Shown one piece after another: positions 16,571 through 23,918 of a DNA stretch of 39,766 bases; positions within the stretch are counted from its first letter, which is position 1; each line of letters opens with the position of its first letter. Source of the DNA: Chromatiales bacterium. Its GTDB lineage: Bacteria; Pseudomonadota; Gammaproteobacteria; Chromatiales; Chromatiaceae. The translations under genes were made by a program, and so were the position numbers. The notes beneath the pieces were generated by a model that ran no database searches, was not told where the DNA came from, and saw only the letters and a list, made by a program, of their open reading frames with translations. The stretch lies in assembly GCA_022360905.1 (NCBI GenBank), contig JAKSBX010000147.1, forward strand, positions 1 to 39,766. Reading direction: 5' to 3'.

Positions 16571-16580
16571 CTAATTCTAA
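16566..16580. promoter_or_regulatory. Second ICE/PerR-like operator, at the peroxidase promoter
   Basis: TTAGAC-TAA-TTCTAA, one base from the perfect palindrome upstream of rubrerythrin. It overlaps the predicted -10 of the peroxidase gene, a good place for repression by the Irr-like regulator encoded just upstream. Confidence 0.6.
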
Positions 16581-16777
16581 TATTTACCTGCACACTGTAT
16601 GGTTTTTTGTGGTTGGCCGGAATCGGTCCCCCCAGAAGCCTGTACAAGTCGATAAATAACTACAGTAAATGTGCTCCTACACGGGTCTGCAGGTAGCCAA
16701 GTTGAGCTGCAGGCAGATTAAGTCAGTAATTCCAATGAGGATGGTTCCAGTCTTCTAGAACCTTACAGGTAAAGGAA

Positions 16778-17767
16778 ATGAACTTTAAAATTTCTATGAT
16801 CGCAACAGTGCTGCTAGGTATTTCAAGCCAGGCTATGGCAGCGGAAGAGCCCATCAAACCGATTAAACCTGTTCAGAATATCAATCTGGGGCAGGTTGAG
16901 TTAGGCAAGAAACTCTATTTTGATCCCCGTCTTTCCAAGTCCGGTTTCATTTCGTGTAACTCTTGCCACAACCTGAGCATGGGGGGTACCGATAACCTCA
17001 AGACCTCGATCGGCCATAATTGGCAGCAGGGCCCGATCAATGCACCGACGGTTCTCAATTCAAGTCTCAACCTGGCCCAGTTCTGGGACGGCCGGGCAGC
17101 GGACCTGAAGGCTCAAGCCGGTGGTCCGATCGCCAATCCGGGCGAGATGGCGGCGACTCACACCTTGGCGGTTGAGGTACTGGAATCGATCCCCCAATAT
17201 GTCATGGAGTTCAAGAAGGTCTTTGGTGTGGATAAAATCACCATCGATGAGGTGACCCAGGCGATCGCTGAGTTTGAGAAGACTCTGGTGACCCCCAACT
17301 CGGATTTTGATAAGTGGTTACTGGGTGACAAAGCGGCCCTGAACGAGGAGGAGCTGAAGGGTTATAAGCTGTTCAAAGAGAGTGGCTGTACGGCCTGTCA
17401 TAACGGTGAAGCGGTCGGTGGTAACTCCTTTCAGAAGATGGGTCTGGTCGAGGCCTATAAGACCGACAGCAAGGCTGAGGGCCTGAGCGCGGTGACCGGT
17501 AAGGATGCGGATCGCTTCAAGTTCAAAGTGCCTACCCTGAGAAATGTGGAGATGACCTATCCCTACTTCCATGACGGTGAAGCTCAAACCCTGACTGAGG
17601 CTGTCGATGTGATGGGCAGGCTGCAGCTGGGACGTAAATTTACGGATGCCGAAAATGGCCAGATTGTGGCCTTTCTGAAGACCCTGACCGGGGATCAGCC
17701 ATCCTTCCTGATGCCGATTCTGCCGCCATCAACCGACAACACACCGGCACCGAAGCCTTTTGAATAA
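16778..17767 (+). CDS. Di-haem cytochrome c peroxidase
   Basis: 329 residues with a Sec signal peptide cleaved after about residue 21 (SQAMA|AE). Two haem c motifs are present: C60-NS-C63-H64 and C204-TA-C207-H208, spaced as in bacterial CCP. The conserved NAPTVLN, FWDGRA, GGPIANPGEM and VPTLRNVEMTYPYFHDG segments are there. It reduces periplasmic hydrogen peroxide using a c-type cytochrome. Length is typical for the short CCP/MauG-like class without an extra haem domain. The start has AGG eight bases upstream. It is downstream of the Irr-like regulator on its own promoter. The C-terminus has a proline-rich tail. Confidence 0.95.
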   Translation: MNFKISMIATVLLGISSQAMAAEEPIKPIKPVQNINLGQVELGKKLYFDPRLSKSGFISCNSCHNLSMGGTDNLKTSIGHNWQQGPINAPTVLNSSLNLAQFWDGRAADLKAQAGGPIANPGEMAATHTLAVEVLESIPQYVMEFKKVFGVDKITIDEVTQAIAEFEKTLVTPNSDFDKWLLGDKAALNEEELKGYKLFKESGCTACHNGEAVGGNSFQKMGLVEAYKTDSKAEGLSAVTGKDADRFKFKVPTLRNVEMTYPYFHDGEAQTLTEAVDVMGRLQLGRKFTDAENGQIVAFLKTLTGDQPSFLMPILPPSTDNTPAPKPFE

Positions 17768-17792
17768 GCGACAGTCGCCGTATAGCTAGATA

Positions 17793-17816
17793 CCACGCAC
17801 CCGGAAGGGTGCGTGG
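17793..17816 (+). terminator. Hairpin after cytochrome c peroxidase
   Basis: A perfect 10-base stem CCACGCACCC (17793-17802) / GGGTGCGTGG (17807-17816) with a GGAA loop, 26 bases after the stop and just before the converging glk gene. No long T run follows (CTCATTTCC), so termination may be partial. Confidence 0.7.
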
Positions 17817-17832
17817 CTCATTTCCGGGGTGG

Positions 17833-18819
17833 TTAATCCTGCAGTGCTGCAAAGTGGGCCGCACCCATCAGGGCCGTTTTATCATTCAGAATGACGCTGA
17901 CCGGCATTGCCGTGACGATGTGCTGCATGCGGCCTTTGGCTAGAAAAGCCTGCATGAACCGACCATCTTCCAGCAGCGGCAGTATCTGTGGTGCGATACC
18001 ACCTCCCAGATAGACGCCCCCGGTAGCCATGATCTTCAATGCATGATTGCTTGCTTCACGGCCATAGAGTTCGACAAATAACGCCATGGTTTCTGCAGCG
18101 ATCGGATCTGTTTTGTCGATGGCGGCCCGGGATACCGCAGGTGCGATACCGATTTGGTTGATCTGCTGTTGCAGCCAATCCGGTGTGGTGGCCGACCGAT
18201 ATTGACCCAGAAAGGCGTAGATGTTCTCTATACCGGGCCCTGAGACGAGGCGCTCCCAGCTGACATGACCAAACTGCTCTGCGAGGCTTTCATAGAGCGC
18301 GTATTCCAGTGAGGAGTTGGCACTGAAGTCCGAATGCCCGCCTTCAGAAGGGAAGGGTTGGTATTGATTGCCATCCCAATAGAGTCCGGCTTCTCCAAGC
18401 CCGGTGCCGGCAGAGATGATCGAGCGGTTGCCTATGGCGCGCCCGGCCCCAGGGTTTAGGCTGTGTATATCAGCCTCGTGGAGGGTGTCGATGCCCCAGG
18501 CATTGGCCTCAAGATCATTGAGTAACCAGACCTGGTCGAAGCCAAACTGTTGTTTTACGGATTGTGCAGAGACTATCCAAGGCAAGTTGGTTGTCTCGCA
18601 GACCTGATCGATGACCGGCCCGGCGAGTCCGAAGCAGGCACGATCGATACGATTCAGCCTGTGCTGATCGATAAACTGCTCGAGAATCGATTCGATGGTC
18701 GGATGGGCCGGGCTCGGATAGCTGGCTTCGATGATCGCCTGCCCCGGCTCCGCACCTGTGGTGTCGAACAGGGCCAGTCGGGTATTGGTCCCACCGATAT
18801 CGCCTGCCAATATCTGCAT
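17833..18819 (-). CDS. glk: Glucokinase
   Basis: 328 residues of the bacterial Glk family (E. coli enzyme 321). It phosphorylates glucose to glucose 6-phosphate with ATP. The phosphate-binding loop GDIGGTNTRLALFD is at residues 6-19. Other family motifs are FGLAGPVID, LNDLEANAWGI, ISAGTGLGEAGL and the glucose-binding PSEGGHSDFSA stretch. GGVYLGGGIAPQILP near residue 272 is the adenosine loop. The start sits 28 bases from the repeat element that fills the glk-uvrD gap, so its promoter must lie within that element. Confidence 0.95.
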   Translation of the reverse strand: MQILAGDIGGTNTRLALFDTTGAEPGQAIIEASYPSPAHPTIESILEQFIDQHRLNRIDRACFGLAGPVIDQVCETTNLPWIVSAQSVKQQFGFDQVWLLNDLEANAWGIDTLHEADIHSLNPGAGRAIGNRSIISAGTGLGEAGLYWDGNQYQPFPSEGGHSDFSANSSLEYALYESLAEQFGHVSWERLVSGPGIENIYAFLGQYRSATTPDWLQQQINQIGIAPAVSRAAIDKTDPIAAETMALFVELYGREASNHALKIMATGGVYLGGGIAPQILPLLEDGRFMQAFLAKGRMQHIVTAMPVSVILNDKTALMGAAHFAALQD

Positions 18820-18847
18820 CTATAACCTCACTGGTAAATAAGCTACT

Positions 18848-18977
18848 TAGGGCCTGTTTTTGCGCCCAGCGGCGTTATCATTCGCTCAAGTAGAATAACT
18901 ACACCACGCTCATTCTGCCTTGCGGGGCACAAAAACAGTCCCAGCAGGGCATATTGGATTAGTGTTAACAGGCCCTA
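18848..18977. mobile_element. 130-base MITE-like element with 11-base inverted ends
   Basis: The ends are TAGGGCCTGTT (18848-18858) and AACAGGCCCTA (18967-18977), perfect inverted repeats. Inside is a second, imperfect inverted pair: TGTTTTTGCGCCC at the left and GGGGCACAAAAACAG at about 18923-18937. There is no open frame. It occupies nearly all of the divergent glk-uvrD region. The same ends recur at 26621, 30972 and 36260, so this is a dispersed family. No clear target duplication was seen. Confidence 0.75.
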
Positions 18978-18995
18978 GGTGCGTATCATACCCGG

Positions 18996-21152
18996 ATGGA
19001 TGTCTCACCCATACTCGATCCTCTGAATGATGCACAACGGGAAGCGGTAACCGCCCCGGTTGGCAGTCTGTTGGTACTGGCTGGCGCCGGCAGCGGCAAA
19101 ACCCGTGTGCTGGTCCACCGGATTGCCTGGCTGCTGAGCGTCGAACAGGTCACCCCCTGGTCGATCATGGCGGTAACCTTTACCAACAAGGCGGCCAAGG
19201 AGATGCGTCATCGTATCGAAGAGCTGCTCGGTCAGCCGATCGGTGGCATGTGGGTCGGCACATTTCACGGCCTTGCCCATCGACTGCTGCGCGGTCACTG
19301 GAAGGAGGCCGGGTTGCCACAGAATTTCCAGATTCTCGATGCGGACGATCAGTTTCGGCTGATCAAGCGTCTGCTGAAGAGTCTCGATCTGGATGAGGCG
19401 CGTTGGCCGCCGCGGCAGGTGCAGTGGTTTATCAACGGACGAAAGGATGAAGGCCTGCGAGCCCAGCATCTGGATGATGGCGGAGATCCCTATCAGCGAC
19501 AGATGATTCGTATCTACAGTGAGTATCAGGCCGCCTGCGAGCGGGGAGGCCAGGTGGATTTTGCGGAGCTGCTGCTGCGTGCCCATGAGCTGATGCGGGA
19601 TCGGGCCGATCTGCTGCAACACTACCAGAACCGCTTTCAACATCTGCTGGTGGATGAGTTTCAGGACACCAACACTATCCAGTATGCCTGGTTGAGGTTA
19701 CTTGCCGGCAAGCAGAGTCATCTGTTTATCGTGGGGGACGACGATCAATCGATCTATGGCTGGCGTGGCGCCCGGGTGGAGAACATCCAGAGTTTCCAGA
19801 ACCACTATCAGTCGGCAAAAATGGTGCGCCTGGAGCAGAACTACCGCTCCACCGGTAATATCCTGAATGCGGCCAATGCATTGATCAACAACAATCCCTC
19901 GCGGCTCGGCAAGCAGCTCTGGACGGAGGATTGCGAAGGTGAGCCGATCAATCTCTACGGTGCATTCAACGAGATCGATGAGGCCCGATTTGTGGTGGAG
20001 CGTATCCGTCAGTACATCGAAGAGGGCCACGCCCGCACCGAGGTGGCGATTCTCTATCGGACCACGGCCCAATCCCGGCTGTTTGAAGAGGCGCTGATCC
20101 AGTCAGGCATTCCCTATCGGGTCTATGGGGGGTTGCGCTTTTTCGAACGGGCGGAGATCAAAGACGCCCTGGCCTATCTGCGTTTGCTGAGTAACTTCCA
20201 TGATGACGCCGGTTTCGAGCGGGCGGTCAATATGCCCCCGAGAGGCATCGGGGCGAAGACCCTGGAGGCGCTACGCAGTCACGCCCAAATGTTTGATTGT
20301 TCCCTCTGGCAGGCAACGACGGAACTGCTGAAGGGTGGTGGTATGCCGAAGCGTGCCGCCGGTGCGTTGCAGCGCTTTGTCGATCTGCTGGAGGAGTTGA
20401 AGGTCGAAACAAGAGACCTGACCCTCGCCGAGAAGGTGGATCAGGTGTTGAACGCCAGCGGTCTGCCGGAGCACTTTGCCAAGAGCCGGGACGGCAAAGG
20501 CATTGACCGCAAAGAGAACCTGGAAGAGCTGGTCAATGCCACCCGCCAGTTTGAGTGGGGCGAGGATGACGAGCTGGACGAGTTGGACGCTTTTCTCTCC
20601 CACGCCGCGCTGGAGGCCGGCGAGGCTCAAGGGGATCCTTATGAGGATTGTGTGCAACTGATGACGCTCCATTCCGCCAAGGGGTTGGAGTTTCCACTGG
20701 TTTTTCTGGTTGGTATGGAAGAGGGATTGTTTCCACACAGCATGTCGGCGGACGATCCCACGCGCCTCGAAGAGGAGCGCCGACTCTGTTATGTGGGGAT
20801 CACCCGAGCGATGAAGGTGCTCTATTTGAGTCATGCGGAGAGTCGACGGCTGCATGGCAGTGACAGTTACCCCCTGCCCTCCAGATTCATCCGGGAGATC
20901 CCCGCTGAGCTGATGCGGGAGGTACGGGCGGGTCCCGCAACCAGCCAGCCGATCTATGGTGACTCTCCCTACCTTGAAACGACCCAACAGTGTGGATTTA
21001 ATCTGGGACAACGGGTATGCCATGCTAAATTTGGTGAAGGCGTGGTGCTGAACGCGGAGGGTCAGGGGCAGAGTGCCCGAGTGCAGGTTAACTTTGAACA
21101 GGTCGGTACCAAGTGGCTGGTCGTGGCCTACGCTAACCTCTCACCCTGTTAG
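18996..21152 (+). CDS. uvrD: DNA helicase II (UvrD)
   Basis: 718 residues, the usual UvrD length. It is a superfamily 1A 3'-5' helicase used in nucleotide excision and mismatch repair. Walker A AGAGSGKT is at 29-36, followed by motif Ia (VTFTNKAAKEM), the GTFHGLAHRLLR segment, motif II (LLVDEFQDTN), motif III (IVGDDDQSIYGWRGA), motif IV (LEQNYRS), motif V (LMTLHSAKGLEFPLVFLVG) and motif VI (RRLCYVGITRAM). The UvrD-type C-terminus (AKFGEGVVLNAEGQG, WLVVAYANLSP) separates it from Rep. The start codon is 18 bases after the repeat element, so the promoter must lie in or beyond it. Confidence 0.97.
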   Translation: MDVSPILDPLNDAQREAVTAPVGSLLVLAGAGSGKTRVLVHRIAWLLSVEQVTPWSIMAVTFTNKAAKEMRHRIEELLGQPIGGMWVGTFHGLAHRLLRGHWKEAGLPQNFQILDADDQFRLIKRLLKSLDLDEARWPPRQVQWFINGRKDEGLRAQHLDDGGDPYQRQMIRIYSEYQAACERGGQVDFAELLLRAHELMRDRADLLQHYQNRFQHLLVDEFQDTNTIQYAWLRLLAGKQSHLFIVGDDDQSIYGWRGARVENIQSFQNHYQSAKMVRLEQNYRSTGNILNAANALINNNPSRLGKQLWTEDCEGEPINLYGAFNEIDEARFVVERIRQYIEEGHARTEVAILYRTTAQSRLFEEALIQSGIPYRVYGGLRFFERAEIKDALAYLRLLSNFHDDAGFERAVNMPPRGIGAKTLEALRSHAQMFDCSLWQATTELLKGGGMPKRAAGALQRFVDLLEELKVETRDLTLAEKVDQVLNASGLPEHFAKSRDGKGIDRKENLEELVNATRQFEWGEDDELDELDAFLSHAALEAGEAQGDPYEDCVQLMTLHSAKGLEFPLVFLVGMEEGLFPHSMSADDPTRLEEERRLCYVGITRAMKVLYLSHAESRRLHGSDSYPLPSRFIREIPAELMREVRAGPATSQPIYGDSPYLETTQQCGFNLGQRVCHAKFGEGVVLNAEGQGQSARVQVNFEQVGTKWLVVAYANLSPC

Positions 21153-21219
21153 CGCTTTAAAGCCGAAGCGTTTCAGATGGTTAGATCAAATAGCAAAAAC
21201 AGACAGAGCGGAGGGTTAC

Positions 21220-22305
21220 ATGAAACGTCGTGAATTTATTACAAAGGTTGGTGCCGGCGCACTGGCGACCGGTGTCGGTCTTTCCACCGCCAGCGTTGCC
21301 GAGGCGAAGGCCAAGATCAAATGGAAAATGGTGACCACCTGGCCGAAAAACTTTCCCGGCCTGGGAACCGGCGCCAACAAGCTGGCCGAGGTCATCAATG
21401 AGATGAGCGGCGGGCGGATGCATGTCAAAGTGTATGGCGCCAAAGAGCTGGTACCCGCATTCGAAGTGTTTGATGCGGTAGCCAGCGGAACCGCTGAGAT
21501 GGGCCACGGTGCAGCCTACTACTGGAAAGGCAAGAGTGAGACGGCGCAGTTCTTCTCCACCGTGCCCTTCGGCCTGACAGCTCAGGAGATGAACGGCTGG
21601 CTCTATTTCGGCGGTGGTCTGGAGATGTGGCGGGAGCTCTATAAACCGTTTGGCCTGATCCCGGCGCCTGGCGGTAATACCGGTATGCAGATGGGGGGTT
21701 GGTTCAATAAAGAGATCAACAGTGTCGCCGACCTGAAGGGATTGAAGATGCGTATTCCGGGGCTGGGCGGAGAGGTACTCAAACGGGCCGGCGGGACACC
21801 GGTCAACCTGCCGGGAGGCGAGCTGTTCACCTCGCTGCAATCCGGTGCGATCGATGCCACGGAGTGGGTGAATCCCTACAATGACCTGGCCTTCGGTCTC
21901 TTCAAGGCGGCCAAATACTACTACTATCCGGGTTTTCATGAACCGGGCACCACCCTTGAGGCGATCATCAACGAGAAGGCGTTCAACGCTCTGCCCAAGG
22001 ATCTACAGGCGATCGTGCTGAATGCCTGCAAGGTAGCCAATCAGGAGATGCTGGCCGAGTATACCGCGCGCAACCCGGCGGCGCTGAAGACCCTGGTTGA
22101 GAAACATAAGGTCGATATCCGTATCTACCCGGATGACGTCTTGGCTACCCTGCGTAAGTTCTCCAGTGAAGTGGTTGAGGAGCTGGCGGCCAAGGATGCC
22201 TTCGCCAAGAAGGTCTACAACTCCTATATGAGCTTTCTGCAGGGCTCAAGAGAGTGGGGATCGATATCCGACTTCGCCTACCTGAAGGCCAGAGACAAAG
22301 GCTGA
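21220..22305 (+). CDS. TRAP transporter substrate-binding protein (DctP/TakP type), Tat-exported
   Basis: 361 residues from ATG 21220, preceded by GGAGG. The frame is open further upstream, but the twin-arginine signal starts here (MKRREFITKVGAGALATGVG). The mature DctP fold begins KWKMVTTWPKNFPG, with the central GGWFNKEINSVADLKGLKMR, GTPVNLPGGELFTSL and DATEWVNPYNDLAFGL segments. These are closest to the alpha-keto acid binder TakP. The conserved arginine in LKMRIPG should bind the substrate carboxylate. No DctQ or DctM membrane genes follow; the next gene is hemW. It is therefore an orphan binding protein. It sits 67 bases after uvrD. Confidence 0.93.
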   Translation: MKRREFITKVGAGALATGVGLSTASVAEAKAKIKWKMVTTWPKNFPGLGTGANKLAEVINEMSGGRMHVKVYGAKELVPAFEVFDAVASGTAEMGHGAAYYWKGKSETAQFFSTVPFGLTAQEMNGWLYFGGGLEMWRELYKPFGLIPAPGGNTGMQMGGWFNKEINSVADLKGLKMRIPGLGGEVLKRAGGTPVNLPGGELFTSLQSGAIDATEWVNPYNDLAFGLFKAAKYYYYPGFHEPGTTLEAIINEKAFNALPKDLQAIVLNACKVANQEMLAEYTARNPAALKTLVEKHKVDIRIYPDDVLATLRKFSSEVVEELAAKDAFAKKVYNSYMSFLQGSREWGSISDFAYLKARDKG

Positions 22306-22337
22306 TTCGGTGCACAGCTTTGTCATCAATCAGTAGC

Positions 22338-22450
22338 CGCGAATAAACGCGAATCACCGCAAATTAACGCAAATGTCTCTATGTTGAACGAGGCCAGACA
22401 AGTCTCAATCCATTTGCGGCGATTTGCGGTGGTTAGCGTCCATTGGCGGC
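22338..22450. repeat. Inverted repeat made of 10-base tandem units
   Basis: Four 10-base units start with CGCGAAT or CGCAAAT at 22338, 22348, 22358 and 22368. About 35 bases later (22410-22450) an imperfect inverted copy reads as TTTGCGG and TTAGCGT units in the other direction. The 10-base period matches one turn of DNA. It fills most of the 194-base gap between the TRAP gene and hemW. Similar CGCGAATNAA arrays are common between genes in gammaproteobacteria; their role is unknown. Confidence 0.75.
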
Positions 22451-22499
22451 AAATACGAAAACTGCATAACGACCTGTCAGCACAGTCGGCAAGCCGAAA

Positions 22500-23642
22500 G
22501 TGATCTCCCCTCCCCTGTCACTCTATATCCATATCCCCTGGTGTGTGCGCAAATGTCCCTATTGCGACTTCAACTCCCATGCGGTTAAGCAAAGTGTTCC
22601 TGAAGCGGCCTATGTGGATGCGTTGCTGCACGACCTGAGCATAGACAGTGAGCTCATCGACGACAGGCAACTCTCGTCAATTTTCATCGGTGGAGGCACT
22701 CCGAGCCTGTTTTCATCTGCAGCGATCGAGCGATTGCTGCAAGGGATTGCTCAGCGGGTTGCCTTTGCCGAGTCGATAGAGATCACCCTGGAAGCCAATC
22801 CGGGGGCTGTGGAAGCCGGATCTTTTGCCGGTTACCGGCAGGCCGGGGTCAACCGGCTCTCGTTGGGATTTCAGAGTTTGCAGGCTTCGATGCTACAGGC
22901 GCTGGGTAGAATCCACACCCCCCGGGAGGCGAAGGATGCTTTTGCACAGGCGAGAAAGGCGGGCTTTGACAATATCAATGTCGACCTGATGTTCGGCCTG
23001 CCTGAGCAGAGCCTGGCGATGGCGGAAGATGACCTGGCTGCAGCGATCGCGCTCAACAGTGAGCATCTCTCCTACTATCAACTGACCCTGGAACCCAATA
23101 CCCCATTTCATCATGCTCCACCGGCCGTGCCGGATGAAGAGCAGCTGTGGCTGATGCAGCAACAGGGGATAGAAATGCTTACCAGCGCCGGATTCAGGCA
23201 CTATGAAGTCTCAGCATATTCCCATCCGGGGAGCGAGTGCCGGCATAACATGAATTATTGGCGGTTTGGGGACTATCTGGGTATCGGGGCCGGGGCTCAC
23301 GCCAAGTTGACCCTGGCTGATGGCCGGGTGAAACGCTTCTGGAAGCAGCGTCATCCAGAGGCCTATCTCGCCGCGGATAGCGCGTCGGTCTTCATCCGCG
23401 GAGAGCGGCAGCTTGCTGACGAGGACCTGGTGGTGGAGTTCATGATGAATGCACTGCGTCTGTTTGACGGGGTGGAGCTGGATCTGTTTGAGCACCACAC
23501 AGGAGTTGATTTACAAACGATTGAGGGGCCATTGCGGCAGGCCGTGGAGCAAGGGCTGATGCAACCCATTGAGCAGCGACTTTGTCCCACCCCATTGGGG
23601 CAGAGATTCTTAAATGACTTGATATCACTTTTCTCAAGTTAA
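22500..23642 (+). CDS. hemW: Radical SAM haem chaperone HemW
   Basis: 380 residues (E. coli 378). The radical SAM cluster motif is C15-VRK-C19-PY-C22 followed by DFNSH, the HemW/HemN variant. Other motifs are IFIGGGTPSLF, ITLEANPGAV, VNRLSLGFQSL, NVDLMFGLPEQ and the haem-handling C-terminal HemN domain with HNMNYWRFGDYLGIGAGAHAK. It inserts haem into respiratory enzymes. The lack of the second N-terminal region and the CPYC spacing fit HemW rather than the oxidase HemN. GTG 22500 is the start; no strong ribosome site is seen. It lacks its common rdgB neighbour here. Confidence 0.93.
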   Translation: MISPPLSLYIHIPWCVRKCPYCDFNSHAVKQSVPEAAYVDALLHDLSIDSELIDDRQLSSIFIGGGTPSLFSSAAIERLLQGIAQRVAFAESIEITLEANPGAVEAGSFAGYRQAGVNRLSLGFQSLQASMLQALGRIHTPREAKDAFAQARKAGFDNINVDLMFGLPEQSLAMAEDDLAAAIALNSEHLSYYQLTLEPNTPFHHAPPAVPDEEQLWLMQQQGIEMLTSAGFRHYEVSAYSHPGSECRHNMNYWRFGDYLGIGAGAHAKLTLADGRVKRFWKQRHPEAYLAADSASVFIRGERQLADEDLVVEFMMNALRLFDGVELDLFEHHTGVDLQTIEGPLRQAVEQGLMQPIEQRLCPTPLGQRFLNDLISLFSS

Positions 23643-23918
23643 AGTGACTTCTTAATAAGAATTTGACCAAAGTAAGCTAACATATTAAATTTATAGGCCT
23701 ATCCCGTAAACATCGGGGTGGGTGGCAACACCAGGAGTCAGTTAATACCTCTCGTCTAATCTGGATACGCGAGCTGTTATGCAGGGAGCAGTGTGGAACC
23801 CTTGCATGGATAGGTTCCAGTGAATGGTCGATTGCTGTCTGTGCTACTTAAGGCGATCACCGGATTCCAGCCAATGGTTTTGGGAGGGGCCTGAGCGTCT
23901 GTGCGCTGCGGCTGAATA
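23643..23918. other. Leader region of the GGDEF-EAL gene with an inverted repeat
   Basis: 276 bases without a gene. TGGAACC (23794-23800) and GGTTCCA (23813-23819) form a perfect 7-base stem with a 12-base loop, and TTCTTAATAAGAA lies near 23650. I looked for a c-di-GMP riboswitch because of the downstream gene but saw none of its conserved elements. Confidence 0.5.

Noticed and set aside
13604-17767. Encapsulin shell gene expected beside the EncFtn-like gene
   Set aside because: No protein in the window has an encapsulin (HK97-like) length or sequence pattern; all neighbours are otherwise assigned.
20271-21023. Minus-strand open frame of about 250 codons
   Set aside because: Antisense shadow of uvrD, with no family features.
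23643-23918. Possible c-di-GMP riboswitch before the GGDEF-EAL gene
   Set aside because: None of the conserved GEMM elements could be placed; only simple inverted repeats are visible.
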